Source of the DNA: Roseivirga misakiensis
Lineage (GTDB): Bacteria; Bacteroidota; Bacteroidia; Cytophagales; Cyclobacteriaceae
NCBI RefSeq assembly: GCF_001747105.1
Contig: NZ_MDGQ01000003.1
Span: forward strand, 1,240,001-1,304,000
Reading direction: 5' to 3'
DNA: 64,000 nt
The notes beneath the pieces were generated by a model. That model did not search any database, was not told where the DNA came from, and worked only from the letters and a program-made list of their open reading frames with translations. This document shows positions 17,762-29,600 of the stretch, piece by piece; the first letter of the stretch is position 1, and each line of letters opens with the position of its first letter. The translations under genes were made by a program, and so were the position numbers.

Positions 17762-18664
17762 ATGACTAACCGCAGATCCTTTATCAAACAAAGCACCGCA
17801 CTTAGTGCGCTTTCACTTTTACCATCATCTTTTCTTTATGAATCCCTTTTCCAAAATGGCTACAAAATGCAGGCGTTGAGAAACAATGTGGGCATTTTTA
17901 GTGAAAGAGGAGGAACTATTGGTTGGATGATTTCGGATGATGGATTAGTGGTTGTCGACTCGCAGTTTCCACCGCAAGCCGAGCATATGGTGCAGGAAAT
18001 TCGAAAACAATCGGATCGAAAAATTGATTTGTTGGTGAATACGCATCACCATGGAGATCATAGCGCTGGAAACATAGCCTTTAAAGGAATAGTAGAAAAG
18101 GTGATGGCGCATGAAAACTCCTTGAAGAATCAAAAAGCTAATGCGGAAAGGGCTAATTCTGTAGATAAACAACTATTTCCTGATACCACTTACAAAAAGG
18201 GGAAATTCAGTGAAAAGGTCGGTAAAGAGAAGGTTTCCTTACACTATTTCGGTGCAGCGCACACCGATGGTGACTCTTTTGTGCACTTTGAAAATGCAAA
18301 TATTGTTCACTGTGGCGACTTAGTTTTTAATAGAAGGGCGCCGTTTGTCGATAAGTCCGCTGGGGCTAATATGGAAAATTGGCAACGTGTAATGGAAAGA
18401 GGATATAAGGCTTTCGATAAGGATACACTCTTCGTTTTTGGTCACTCAGGAAGTGGATACGAAGTGACTGGTACGCGAGACGATTTAAGGGCTTTTCAGA
18501 ACTATTTGGCTAAGGTGATGGAGTTTGTGAAGAAAGGTGCAGCCGCTGGTAAAACAAAAGAAGAGCTGGCTGCGGCAACAGAAATTCCTGGTGCACCAGA
18601 ATGGAAAGGCAGACAAACAAGACCTGTAAACGCGGCTTGGACTGAGCTTTTTGACGAGAAATAG
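17762..18664 (+). CDS. Tat-exported metallo-beta-lactamase-fold hydrolase
   Basis: The start at 17762 gives a twin-arginine signal (NRRSFIKQS plus a hydrophobic core); the longer frame from 17711 would bury it. The ~300-residue protein has the zinc motif THHHGDHSAG (HxHxDH), a second-shell AAHTDGD His/Asp and HCGDLVF. This arrangement suits the quinoprotein-hydrolase/SoxH-like and subclass B metallo-hydrolases, not classical beta-lactamases. A bidirectional terminator separates it from lysC. The substrate is unknown. Confidence 0.88.
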   Translation: MTNRRSFIKQSTALSALSLLPSSFLYESLFQNGYKMQALRNNVGIFSERGGTIGWMISDDGLVVVDSQFPPQAEHMVQEIRKQSDRKIDLLVNTHHHGDHSAGNIAFKGIVEKVMAHENSLKNQKANAERANSVDKQLFPDTTYKKGKFSEKVGKEKVSLHYFGAAHTDGDSFVHFENANIVHCGDLVFNRRAPFVDKSAGANMENWQRVMERGYKAFDKDTLFVFGHSGSGYEVTGTRDDLRAFQNYLAKVMEFVKKGAAAGKTKEELAAATEIPGAPEWKGRQTRPVNAAWTELFDEK

Positions 18665-18679
18665 GCTCTCATAAAAAAT

Positions 18680-18721
18680 CAAAGGCGTATTGAGGTGAAA
18701 ACCATTCAATACGCCTTTTTT
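18680..18721. terminator. Bidirectional terminator between the MBL-fold gene and lysC
   Basis: AAGGCGTATTGA pairs with TCAATACGCCTT across an ~11-nt loop. An A run on one side and a T run on the other let it serve both convergent transcripts. Confidence 0.88.
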
Positions 18722-18738
18722 ATGCCGTTCAGGAATTC

Positions 18739-20058
18739 TTATAAGCCGAAGAGGTGCTCGTTTAGCCGTCTTAAAGAATGTTCTTTATTGGCGCTATCCG
18801 TCAATAAGGAAATATTATGGCGACTTCCACCGTAAGATATCATACGAATCGGCACTTCTTCTAGGGCTTCAAATATCTTATTGACGATACCTTTTCGTTC
18901 AGCTACAAAATTACCTACAACGCAGATAATCGTCTGACCATTGTCCACTTCTACCTGACCAAATTGGCTCAATTCGGATACGATTTTCTCCAAATGCTCC
19001 GCTTCATCTATGGTCACCGAAACCGCCACCTCTGAAGTGGTAATCATATCAATTGGCGTTTTATATTTCTCGAAAATCTCGAAAATCTTTCTTAGGAAAC
19101 CATAGGCTAAAAGCATTCGAGAAGACTTCACTTTGATGGCAATAATGCCATCTTTTGCCGCTAGGGCTTTCACATCATCTGAATTTGTCGACTTGCTGAT
19201 CACTGTGCCCTTTGCCTCGGGTTGCATGGTATTCAATAGTTTTACGGGGATGCTGTATTTCTGCGCTGGCCAAATAGAAGCAGGGTGAAGGATTTTCGCT
19301 CCGAAATAGGCTAACTCGGCAGCTTCATCGAACGACAACTCCGCGATTGGGAAGGTTTTATCTACTACGCGCGGGTCGTTGTTATGCATTCCATCAATAT
19401 CCGTCCAAATTTGGATTTCCGAGGCATTGATTGCGGCTCCAATAAGTGAGGCGGTATAGTCGCTTCCTCCTCGCTGCAAATTGTCAATTTCTCCCCTATG
19501 GTTTTTACAGATGAAGCCTTGCGTTATCAGCAAGGGTACATTTTCAAAATGTTTTAGTTTTTCCGTGATATCGGCTGATATGCGCTCAAGGTCTGGCTCG
19601 CCCTCTTCATTGGTTCGCATAAAATCTAAAGCAGGCAATAGCGCAGCGTTGATTCCTGCTTCTTGCAAGTAAAGCGTAAAGAGTTTGGTAGACATGAGTT
19701 CTCCTTGGGCCAGAATATCTCTATTCAGGGCTTCATTAAAGGAGATTTTTAAAGTGATACTGAAGAACTCGAAATGTTCCTTGATAATCGCTAAAGCTTC
19801 CGAGCGTTTTTCATCACTAGCAAGAAGCGCCTCAATAAACACCTCATAATGGGCCTTCAATGCTGCAATTTGCTCGCTTGCTGCTTCCTTTTTATCCTTA
19901 GCTAATGCCTCTCCAATACTCACTAGTGCGTTGGTGGTACCTGAAAGGGCGGAGAGTACCACAATTTTCGGTTCATCATTTCTCGTAATGATTTCAGCAA
20001 CCGCTTTCATGCGCTCCGGTTTACCAACCGAAGTTCCTCCAAATTTTAATACTTGCAT
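18739..20058 (-). CDS. lysC: Aspartate kinase (monofunctional, with ACT domains)
   Basis: 439 residues. It starts with KFGGTSVG (ATP binding) and has RGGSDYTASLIGA, WTDIDGMHNNDPR (Asp substrate site) and two C-terminal ACT repeats (~300-437), the site of feedback control, usually by lysine in this monofunctional length class. It phosphorylates L-aspartate at the entry to lysine, threonine, methionine and diaminopimelate synthesis. It follows ribH by 12 bp on the same strand and is probably co-transcribed with it. Confidence 0.95.
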   Translation of the reverse strand: MQVLKFGGTSVGKPERMKAVAEIITRNDEPKIVVLSALSGTTNALVSIGEALAKDKKEAASEQIAALKAHYEVFIEALLASDEKRSEALAIIKEHFEFFSITLKISFNEALNRDILAQGELMSTKLFTLYLQEAGINAALLPALDFMRTNEEGEPDLERISADITEKLKHFENVPLLITQGFICKNHRGEIDNLQRGGSDYTASLIGAAINASEIQIWTDIDGMHNNDPRVVDKTFPIAELSFDEAAELAYFGAKILHPASIWPAQKYSIPVKLLNTMQPEAKGTVISKSTNSDDVKALAAKDGIIAIKVKSSRMLLAYGFLRKIFEIFEKYKTPIDMITTSEVAVSVTIDEAEHLEKIVSELSQFGQVEVDNGQTIICVVGNFVAERKGIVNKIFEALEEVPIRMISYGGSRHNISLLTDSANKEHSLRRLNEHLFGL

Positions 20059-20070
20059 GGTTTTGTATAA

Positions 20071-20547
20071 TTAGAAGCCCAACATTTTGATGGCCGTAAT
20101 GGCGGCTTCGTCTCCTTTGTTTCCGTGTTTTCCTCCTGCTCTGTCTAAAGCCTGCTTTTGCGTGTTTGGGGTAAGTACACCAAAAATCACCGGCTTATTA
20201 TACTTCAGCGATACATTCGTAATACCATGCGCCACAGCGTCGCAGATAAAGTCGAAGTGCTTGGTTTCACCCTGAACCACACAGCCGATACAAATAACAG
20301 CGTCAATAGCTTCTTCTTGGGCCATCCACTGGGCCGCTAGAGATAGCTCGAAGCTACCGGGTACATTTTTTCGAACAATGTTTTTCTTATCTGCACCATG
20401 GCTGATTAATGTTTCCATTGCGCCCTCATAAAGAGCTTCGGTTACTTCCTCATTCCATTCGGAAACAACAATGGCAAAAGTGCTGTCTTTGATATCCTTT
20501 ACATTCTTGCTGCTATAATCGCTGAGGTTTTTAATACTTGAAGCCAT
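20071..20547 (-). CDS. ribH: 6,7-dimethyl-8-ribityllumazine synthase
   Basis: 158 residues, the normal length of lumazine synthase. It contains the WNEEVTEALYEGA substrate loop, the VPGSFELSLAAQW segment, GCVVQGETKHFDF with the catalytic His, and GVLTPNTQKQALDRAGG. It joins 5-amino-6-ribitylamino-uracil with 3,4-dihydroxybutanone phosphate in the last-but-one step of riboflavin synthesis. The other rib genes are not in the window. No FMN riboswitch is evident upstream. Confidence 0.96.
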   Translation of the reverse strand: MASSIKNLSDYSSKNVKDIKDSTFAIVVSEWNEEVTEALYEGAMETLISHGADKKNIVRKNVPGSFELSLAAQWMAQEEAIDAVICIGCVVQGETKHFDFICDAVAHGITNVSLKYNKPVIFGVLTPNTQKQALDRAGGKHGNKGDEAAITAIKMLGF

Positions 20548-20603
20548 AGTTCTATTATTCGATTTCTTAAGTAAATGAGCCAGTGGTCTGTCTCGGTTTA
20601 AAC

Positions 20604-20636
20604 AAAAAAAGGTAAGACGATCGCCTTACCTTTTAA
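20604..20636 (-). terminator. Intrinsic terminator after the TPR protein gene
   Basis: GGTAAG-ACGATCGC-CTTACC stem with a run of seven T on the minus strand; it stops the TPR transcript before ribH. Confidence 0.75.
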
Positions 20637-20654
20637 ATTCAATTTTTTCAAAAT

Positions 20655-21344
20655 TTAATTTCCGGCAAGGGCTTCTAGCCTTGCTTTATGTTTTCGAGCA
20701 TCATTGTACTCTGCTGAATCTTCATATTTATTGATCACCTGATCGATTGCATCAATCGCAGCTGTTAAATCAGAAGCTCGCTCAAACGCAAGTGCTGCTT
20801 TCATTAAATAACCAGGTGAAAAGAACTGATCATTAACTGTTTTGGCTGCCTTCATGTAGTTTTTAGAAGCATCAGTAAAGTTACCTAGCTCCATGTAGGC
20901 ATCACCGAGCAGTTTTTCAGCTCTTGCCATTACGATCTCTTCAGAAGTACTGAACTTTTGAAGGTAATCGACCGCTTTTTGATATTCTCTTTTCTTTAGG
21001 TAAGAAGCACCAGCGTAAAAGTGCGCTAAGTTTGCCACTTCAGTACCGCTATAAATATCGATGATATCGATAAAACCTAGGTTTCGGCCATCACCTAAAA
21101 GACCTGCATCAATACTGTCTTTTTCGTAATAGTATTGAGCCTGAAAAATCTCGTTTTGGGCAGTAGCGTTCTTCTTTTGTTTCTGAATATCTAAATAGAA
21201 GTATAAACTAGTACCTAAAAGAATAGCTACACCAATGATAGCGCCGATATAGCCAACTGGCCCCGCCTCATTCTTGAACCTTTGAAGGGTATTCGGCTCA
21301 GAATTGCTTGATTTTGTTTCCTCTGAAGAAGTGTTCTTCGTCAT
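20655..21344 (-). CDS. Membrane-anchored TPR protein (YfgM/Tol-Pal-type)
   Basis: The ATG at 21344 was chosen over an in-frame TTG at 21365. The ~229-residue protein has a short polar N-terminus, one TM helix (GPVGYIGAIIGVAILLGTSL) and then TPR-like helical pairs (ANLAHFYAGASYLKKREYQKAVDYL, KLLGDAYMELGNFTDASKNY and others). This matches the inner-membrane tetratricopeptide proteins of the YfgM/DUF2133 type, which assist envelope protein folding. A TATATTTG promoter-like element lies just upstream. Confidence 0.85.
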   Translation of the reverse strand: MTKNTSSEETKSSNSEPNTLQRFKNEAGPVGYIGAIIGVAILLGTSLYFYLDIQKQKKNATAQNEIFQAQYYYEKDSIDAGLLGDGRNLGFIDIIDIYSGTEVANLAHFYAGASYLKKREYQKAVDYLQKFSTSEEIVMARAEKLLGDAYMELGNFTDASKNYMKAAKTVNDQFFSPGYLMKAALAFERASDLTAAIDAIDQVINKYEDSAEYNDARKHKARLEALAGN

Positions 21345-21362
21345 CTCTTGAAAATTAGGTCG

Positions 21363-21391
21363 CAAATATAAGGAAAATGTTGAAAAACAAT
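21363..21391 (-). promoter_or_regulatory. Candidate promoter for the TPR gene
   Basis: On the minus strand, TTG is followed after ~17 bp by TATATTTG (21370-21363), matching TAnnTTTG. The predicted leader before the ATG at 21344 is only ~12 nt. Confidence 0.35.
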
Positions 21392-21401
21392 GCGTTAAAA
21401 C

Positions 21402-22433
21402 CTATTCTGTTATATAAGGATAGTCTTCTTGAACGTATACATCTTTGAAAGCCTCAGAAGGGTCTGGGTAAGGAGACTCCTCTGCAAATTTCACCGTAGC
21501 TTCTACCTCAGATTTGATACGTGTATCGATCGCTTTTAGCTCATCTTCAGTAGCCCATTTGCTACTCAAAATCTTTTCTCTTACCTGCTCAATAGGGTCT
21601 TTGCCTTTGTATTCAGCAACTTCTTCCTTACTTCTATATTTCGCAGGGTCAGACATTGAATGTCCTTTAAATCTATAAGTTCTAAACTCAAGAAGCGTAG
21701 GGCCATCGCCTCTTCGTGCTCTTTCAGCAGCTTCCTCAACGGCAACATGCACATTTTCTGGATGCATGGCATCTACTGGTGCTGAAGGCATATCAAAAGC
21801 TTCAGCTAAGGTATAAAGCTCTCTCACGTTAGAGGTTCTTTCAACCGAAGTTCCCATGGCGTAACCATTGTTTTCAATCACAAAGATTACTGGAAGTTTC
21901 CAAGTCATGGCCATGTTTAGTGCTTCGTGGAAGGCACCCTGTCTTACCGCACCGTCACCCATCATACAGATGCATAGGTTATCGGTTTTGTTGAATTTTT
22001 CAGCAAAGGCAATTCCTGCTCCCAATGGTACTTGGCCACCGACGATACCATGTCCACCAAAGAAGCCTTTTTCTTTGTCGAACATATGCATTGAACCACC
22101 TTTTCCTTTAGAAACACCAGTGGCTTTAGCCATAAGTTCAGCCATTACAGCGTTCGGGTCGGTTCCTAGTGCCAGCGGCTGACCGTGATCACGATAAGCG
22201 GTGATCCATTTGTCACCTTCTTTCAAAGCACTTACCGATCCGCTTGAACAAGCTTCTTGCCCGATGTATAGGTGGCAAAAGCCTTTGATTTTTTGCTGGC
22301 CATAAAGTTGTCCAGCTTTTTCTTCGAACCTTCTCTGTAACAACATATTCTCAAACCAGAACATGTAATCGTCTTTACCGAATTTAGGTTTCTTGGTAGC
22401 CTTAGTTTTGCGCGTCGTTTTTGTTGCAGCCAT
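21402..22433 (-). CDS. pdhA: Pyruvate dehydrogenase E1 component, alpha subunit
   Basis: 343 residues; the ~20-residue Lys/Thr-rich N-terminal tail is followed by the canonical E1-alpha core. The thiamine diphosphate motif (GDGAVRQGAFHEALN ... NN) is intact, as are GGSMHMFDKEKGFFGGHGIVG and FRTYRFKGHSMSDPA (phosphorylation-loop region). With the beta subunit, which is not in this window, it decarboxylates pyruvate and passes the acetyl unit to lipoyl-E2. It stands as a single gene here, divergent from recF. Confidence 0.95.
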   Translation of the reverse strand: MAATKTTRKTKATKKPKFGKDDYMFWFENMLLQRRFEEKAGQLYGQQKIKGFCHLYIGQEACSSGSVSALKEGDKWITAYRDHGQPLALGTDPNAVMAELMAKATGVSKGKGGSMHMFDKEKGFFGGHGIVGGQVPLGAGIAFAEKFNKTDNLCICMMGDGAVRQGAFHEALNMAMTWKLPVIFVIENNGYAMGTSVERTSNVRELYTLAEAFDMPSAPVDAMHPENVHVAVEEAAERARRGDGPTLLEFRTYRFKGHSMSDPAKYRSKEEVAEYKGKDPIEQVREKILSSKWATEDELKAIDTRIKSEVEATVKFAEESPYPDPSEAFKDVYVQEDYPYITE

Positions 22434-22522
22434 AGCCTATAATTTGAAAGGGTAAACCCTCGATATTCATTTATTAAATCAGGACTGCGAAAATAAGACA
22501 AAAACCCCCAACTTTGAAATTA

Positions 22523-23626
22523 ATGCACCTCGAATCCATTCGGCTCGCCAATTTCAAAAATTACCCTGAGGCAAACCTTGAGTTTTCTCAGGAAATCAAT
22601 TGCTTTTTGGGGAAGAATGGTTCGGGTAAAACCAACCTCTTAGATGCGATTTTTTACCTGTCATTCACAAAGAGTGCTGGTCCATCGCTCGACGGTCAAT
22701 GCATTCGGCACGAAGAGCAGTTTTTCTCTATAAAAGGGGCTTTTAGGCAAGAAGAAAAGCAAAAAATGGTGCTTTGTGGTTTGCAGACAGGCAAGAAGAA
22801 GTTGGTGAAACTCGACGACAAACCGTACAAAAAAGCGAGCGAGCATGTGGGTAAATTTCCTGTGGTGATGATTGCCCCGAACGACACGGATGTTATACGG
22901 GGGTCAAGTGAAGATCGGCGGAAGTTCTTCGATGCAATTATTGCTCAAGTGGATCAAATCTACTTACAAAATTTAATTCAGTACAATCATACCTTAAAAC
23001 AGCGCAATAGCCTTTTAAAGCAATTTGCCGAAAGGGACTTTTTTGACAGAGATTTATTGGATGCTTTCACAGATAAACTGATTGATCTGGGACAGCAAAT
23101 TTTTCAAGTGCGACAAAAATTTTTGGAGTCATTTCGAGTGTTGGTCAATGATCACTACCAAAACCTCTCGGAAGCAAGTGAGGCGGTAGACTTGCAATAT
23201 GAGTCTCAATTTGCTGGTGATATACGATCGGCTTTCCAGGAAAGTGAACGGAAAGATCTGATTCTGAAAAGGACAAATGTCGGGATTCATAAAGATGAGT
23301 TTCCTTTTTTAATGGAAGATAAACCAATCAAAAAGTTTGGATCGCAAGGTCAGCAGAAGTCATATTTGATCGCGCTGAAACTTGCCAATTTTGATTATCT
23401 GTATCAAGAAAAAGAGGTTAAGCCACTACTGCTGTTAGACGATATTTTCGATAAGCTGGATGATTTTAGAATTACGAAACTCGTCGAAATGGTTGCTTCA
23501 GAAACATTTGGGCAGATTTTTGTCACCGATGCCCGACCAGAACGAACTTTGGGAATCTTCGAGAAAATGGATCAGGAAGTGAAGATGTTTGCAATAGAAT
23601 CAGGGCAGGTTGAGCAGATGGGCTGA
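22523..23626 (+). CDS. recF: DNA replication and repair protein RecF
   Basis: The ATG at 22523 gives MHLESIRLANFKNY, the standard RecF N-terminus; an upstream in-frame TTG is less likely. 367 residues with Walker A GKNGSGKTN, the signature region FGSQGQQKS and Walker B LLLLDDIFDKLD. RecF loads RecA onto gapped DNA with RecO and RecR. The gene is divergent from pdhA, and its 3' end lies 5 bp from that of the macroglobulin gene. dnaA/dnaN neighbours, common elsewhere, are absent. Confidence 0.95.
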   Translation: MHLESIRLANFKNYPEANLEFSQEINCFLGKNGSGKTNLLDAIFYLSFTKSAGPSLDGQCIRHEEQFFSIKGAFRQEEKQKMVLCGLQTGKKKLVKLDDKPYKKASEHVGKFPVVMIAPNDTDVIRGSSEDRRKFFDAIIAQVDQIYLQNLIQYNHTLKQRNSLLKQFAERDFFDRDLLDAFTDKLIDLGQQIFQVRQKFLESFRVLVNDHYQNLSEASEAVDLQYESQFAGDIRSAFQESERKDLILKRTNVGIHKDEFPFLMEDKPIKKFGSQGQQKSYLIALKLANFDYLYQEKEVKPLLLLDDIFDKLDDFRITKLVEMVASETFGQIFVTDARPERTLGIFEKMDQEVKMFAIESGQVEQMG

Positions 23627-23631
23627 ACCCT

Positions 23632-26600
23632 CTAATTCTTCTCTAACTTAACGGCAATTGCTTTTGCCTTAGCATTAAATTCAGGGGCATACATACTTTC
23701 TATTGTCGCGATTCCCGTCGAAAAGCTCCCGGCGTTATTTACGATAAGCTCGTATTCCACAACGTATTTTCCTTTCTTCAGTTCATCAAAGAAGAAGTGG
23801 ATGCTCGTATCGTCAATCGCCTGATAGGCATAAGCATTTCCAAAGCGTTTATAGCCAGATAAAACATCCATTGGCTCGAAACCAGCTGCACGGAGGTCTT
23901 TTAAATGTAAAAATTCCATGTCCTGATCTGCCGATAACGATAATCTAACTTTAACACGATCTCCTACTTTATAGGTGTGATTTGTTTGTTCCTGATAAGG
24001 TTCGTTAGCACCAATTTTAAATACCTCTTTTCGAACTTGAAGCGATCCACCACGCTGAGCTACATTTTCTAAGGATTCGAAATATTGGTAGTGCATAGCA
24101 CCCCAAGACGGGTTTGCTCCTTCATTTTTTACTTGAATTTGGGCTAAATCTGGTTGAATCTCCTCAGCCTTCCAGTCTTTCTGGGTGAATAGATCGGTTT
24201 TTTCATCTGTGGCAGTACTTATTTTATCATTCCCTACCTCGATAAACACGGCATTTTGCTCATTGACTACAGCGCCTTTCGAGTTCAACAGTGTGTAGAT
24301 CGCATCGGCTGTAGCTTTTGTGCTCGCCCAGGCATTGGCTCTTTTATTTTGAATCAACCATTGCATTAATTTTTGATGTCTTTTTTCATCAGGCAAGATT
24401 TCCGCAAAAGCTTCCATTATTCTGGCGTGTGTTTCAATTGGCATTTGGTACCAGTCAAAACTCGATTCATTTTCGAGCCAGTACATGCCGCGATCATTTT
24501 TAGTAGCATTCTCTTCTAAAGAGTTCATGATCTTTTTAGCCATTACAATATTTCCAGCGCGGTAATAAACGAGTGCAAGCATGGCTTTAGATTGCAAGTT
24601 TTGCTGTAGCCACTGATCTTCACCCATCTTCAAGAAATAAGCCTCGGCGTTTTTAATGTCCACGTTTGTCTTCAAGCTGTCATAGAAACTTTTTGCATAC
24701 AGTAAGTGAATTTGAGCTGTTTGTAGGTCTGCTTGCCTACTAGTGTCATTGGCCAGCTGTTTGTAGTCACTCACCAATACTCTGTCTAAATAACCTAGTG
24801 CTGAACCTATGATATCTTCAACTTTATAATTGTCGATGTCAACGCTTAGTTTTTTCATCTGCCCAAATCCAGCCACTACATGCATGGTTATGGTTTTATT
24901 CGGGTAACTACTTCCACTAAACCAAGGGAAAGCGCCACTAACCATTTGCATTTGGGATAGCTTATTTATGGCAATGTTAAGTCCCTCATCAACGGACGCT
25001 TTATTCAAAAGTCTTGATAGGTTTTTAAGCCGATCATCTTTGTTTTTGGCGTTTAAAAGCCATGGTGTTTCCTTTAATGCAATTGATTTAAGATTTTCAT
25101 TAGCAAACAAAGGCCCTTGTTTTTCGTCCTTCGACCACTTGGATATTAATTCCGATAGCGTTGGATGCTGCTCTACGAGTTTTCTGCCTATTGCATTTGC
25201 AAAGATTCGAGAGAAAGTCTGTTCACTGCATTCGTAAGGAAATTCGATCATGTAGGGCAGAGATTGCACCACATTCCATAAGGAGTTATTGGTGAAACCT
25301 AGGCTTAAGCTGTAATTCTCTTTAGTTTCTGAGGCTTTTTCAAGAGCATCGAGTTTGAATGCTTTTTCTTCGTTAGCGTTTACCCACATCGGCAAACTTT
25401 CAGTGATCATGACTTTGTTAGATAGTACAGGAAGGTAGTTTTCTTCGCCATCGCTGAAGCCGCCAGCAGTAGCTAAAACACGATATTTTATACCACTAAG
25501 CCCCGCTGGTACGCTAATTTTCCATTCCATTGCAGCATTTCCATTAGGTGCTATCTCGAAAGCCTTATCCATTCGATCACCTTTGATCAGAAGGTCAATT
25601 GGTTCGTTATTTTCAGGGTTGAGCCATTCTATTCTTGATACACCACTCGCTTTTTTTGAAAAAAGGCTAGCCACTTTTACAGAGACTATTAGTGTGTCTT
25701 TTTCTCTCACAAAGCGAGGAAAATTAGGCAAAACCATCAGTTTTTTCTGCGTTTGGACAGTGCTAACCAATTTATCCGTTAGCATTGATTTTGTGTGAGC
25801 CAGTAACTGTAAATTCCATTTGGTAAGTGACTCAGGCGTAGTAAAACTAAAGCTGAGTTCGCCATTTTTACTAGTTCTAAGCTGTGGATAGAAAAAGGCG
25901 GTTTCTTTGAAGTTTGTCCTACTTTTTACTTGGCCGAGTAAGGCTTCATTATCTTGTTGTGCTGCGGCCATACCCCCTTTGGTGCTAATGACAATGACTC
26001 CATTGGCTGCTCTTGAACCATAAAGTGAGGCCGCTGAAGCTCCTTTAAGCACTTCATAGCTTGCCGCCTCCTGAAGATTAACTTGGCTTAAGCCGCCTTC
26101 TACAATTACACCATCTACAATAATGAGTGGACTATCCGAGCCAGCCAGCGTTGATGCTCCTCTTATTTGAATTGGCGATCTAAAGCCAATTTGATTGCTT
26201 GGTTGAACTTGTACTCCTGCCACCTTGCCGGCTAATGCTTGATTGGTTACAGGAACCTCCATTAATGTTTCAAACTCTTCGTCATCGGCAACACTTATTA
26301 TTTCTTTGTTTTGTGGACTAAATGAAATATTCTGGTAGTTATTTTGACCTTCCCTAGGGTTAACAAAATTGTATCCAAAAAGCTCAAGCTTATAGAATGA
26401 TTTGTTGGGTATTCGGTATGGTTGGTAACGGCGAGATAATAAGGATTGAAGTATGTTTTTAGAATAACTTTGATTCAAATCAATATTGGCGCTACTATAG
26501 TTAGTCCTTGTCGGGCTGGATGGCAAATACCAATCATGTGTGACAAATTGATCAAGTGAGGCATCGTACATAGAGGCTAAGAGTTCAGCTTCGATTCGCT

Positions 26601-29600
26601 CACTTTCATCACCCTTTATTTTAAAACTCCACTCTTCCTTTTGCCCGGGCTCTAGTTTGCTTCGAAAAGATGTCGTTTCAATTTTGATAGTATGTTCTTC
26701 ATCAGGGACATTGATATCGAGTTTTCCATACTTGGCCATGCCTTCAGCTTGTGCTAAATAGTGGATTGTATAACCTCCAACATCTCTTGGCTTTATGGGT
26801 AAAGAAAGTAATCGTTCACCTTTACTAAGGTTAAAAATATACTCTTTGTTAATCTCCCCTCCTTGGTCTAAAAACAGGGTAACTGTTAGGAAATCGAGGC
26901 TTGAATACAGGCTAATCACCAAATTATCCTTATGTTGATAAGTATTTTTGTTCTGATTGATTTCGAAAACTGAATGACGATCCTTTTCAGGCTCTTTAGA
27001 TTTAATAAATAAGCTAAGAGAGGATTTTTGGATACTTTGGTCTGTAGTTTCGAAGATAATTTTATATGATCCTTTGCCCCATTGCTTACTTTCTTCGATT
27101 TTATAAATGTCGTCTATACTTGACAAAATGATTTTTGAGATCAATTTCTGATTTACCTCTGGATCTATTTGTTCATAAGGCTCATATGGGAAGCGTTTGG
27201 CAAAGTCCTCTTTACTGATTATTGGCAAATCTGGAGCTTTCCAGAGCCGTTCTTTGAGGTATTTCTCTTCGTCATCCAACTTATAGACAGATAGAATTCC
27301 AGGTCTCGAAATTTGTTGACCATTTAAGTTGGTTACTGATACCTTAAGAGAGATTTCTTTACCCTCTTCCACTTCGACTGGTGCCGATATGCTGGAACGG
27401 CCCTCATGATAACCTATGTACAGAGATTCCTCAAGGTTTCGCGTTTCACCATTGATATCTGTCACACTAGCACGCAGATCATACGAGAAAATAGGAAGCT
27501 TTTCGCGGTCTTCTGAGGCATTGCCACTAGCCTTAAATTTGATTTTGAACTGGCCCTTGTTATCAGTTTTAGTTTCGCCTTCGGCAAGTAGATATTCTTC
27601 CTGACTAGGATAAGAATAACCGAAAAAACCTTCATTAAGGCCAAGTCTATACCCGGTCCTTGTAATAGTATACTTTACTGTTGCGTTAGAAACATTGCTA
27701 CCCGCTAGGGCAACTGCACTTCCAGTAAATTCTACCGAATCACCTAACACATAGGCCTCCTTTATAGGATCACTTCGTAATTCGAACTTTGGTCTTTTAT
27801 AATTCTCAACACGGAAATATTTATCTGCGGCATTTAAATAAACGTTGGGTTGGTCGAAGAATTCACTCTCATTATCTGGCTCTTCCACCTCTATAGAAAA
27901 GTCACCAGTTAAAACGGACTTTGGAATCCTCAATGAGTCAGTAAAGGACCCAAACTCATTCGATCGAAGGTATTTTTCATAGATTTCGTCATAATTTTCA
28001 TCATAAACAGTAACTAAGACTTCCTCATTTGTTACTGTCGCCTGCTTTTCACTTTCGGTTTTGTAAAGGATGCCTTTAAAGTACATCATTTGCCCAGGCC
28101 TATAAATGGCCCGGTCTGTAAATAGATGAGCAGAAACAGTAATTCTACCGCTTTTCTGCGGTTTCGAAACCCTTGAAAGCCTTATATTTTGGAAGTAGGC
28201 GGTATCCAAAGCCGTCATTACTTTGGCCGTTAAGCCATAGCGATAATCATTAGAATTGTACCTGATTCTACCATTGTTGTTGGATTTGAATCGTCGATGG
28301 AATGGCTTTTGGTAACTATTATTGGTCGACTGAATAATTATGTCTGCGTTCGGTTCAGGTTGGCCTGTTTCGCGATCTGAAATGAGAAATTCATTAGTTG
28401 AAGTTGTCGGTAAACTGATGAATGTAAGATTGCTTACCTGAAAGATTCCAAAATGTAGTGGCTCTTCGCTACCTTCCTGTTTTACAACTAATAAGTATTG
28501 TCCATTTTCCGCCAAAGGGTCTATTAAGACTTCTGTGGCATGTCTTTGATAGTCTGAGACTTGTGGTAGGTCAATAGCCCACTTTCTGATAAGCTCTAAG
28601 GCTTCGAACTTTTTAGAGAACGGAGTTTTAGTGGGGACAATAAGCTGTTTCAGCTTGTCCATATTGCCCTTATATATCGAAAGTTCTAAGGACTTTAGGT
28701 TGGCAAATTCTACCAGTACTCTTGAATAGTTTGAAGGTATAATGAAGTCTTCATGGGTTAGCATAAGACTCGACTGCTCAATTGATTCTTTTAAGACATC
28801 TGCCTGTTTTGCTTCAAATGAATTCGGCTTGAGTCTAATGATATCATCGCAAATGTCGTGAGCAGATTTCTTTGCCCATCTAAACTGATCACCCTTGCGC
28901 TGGAAATTATACCTAGAACCAAGCATATTCAGCGTTTGCGCTTTTTCGAATAGGACTGTGACTTTGGTGGCGTCATCCAAGTCCTCCATCAACCTGTCCA
29001 AAGCTTCTAAATAGGCCGAAAGATCATTATTAGCTCTATTTTTAAGGAGCTTAAGCCTAAAAAGCTCCCAATTGACATACCTTTTTGTGTTTCCATTTGC
29101 CTTTTGGCGCAACAGTATTTTTTGGAGTTGTTTAAAACCGTGGTCAATGAAAGACTGACCTACCGGGGGATCGATTTTTAGATTTAGAAAGGCGATCGAG
29201 TTCCAATAATTTTCCAAAGTCGGAAGCCATGATCTTGATTTAAAGTCGCTGAGTTGTAAGTTGTAGAAGTAAAAACGAAAAGCCTGTTCAGCGATAAAGT
29301 CAGAAACCAATTCAATTTTCGGCTCTTCCACACCGACCCTTCGGAAAAATCCTCTGTAGGTATCGAGTCTTAGCGTATCGACTTTATCATAGTCGGCCAA
29401 GGCATTTTGATAGTATCGATGGATTTCGCTTTGAAATCTAGTTTTATTCCAAAAGTTGAAATCAACAGTATCAACTTTCGCTTCATCTCTTTGGTTGATA
29501 TCGTAGCTGTTCCTCAGGTAGAAGTCAAAAAGAGATTTAGCCGCAACCAGTTGATAAATACTTTTTTCAGGAGCACTTGCAGCACTTATTCGCTTCTGCA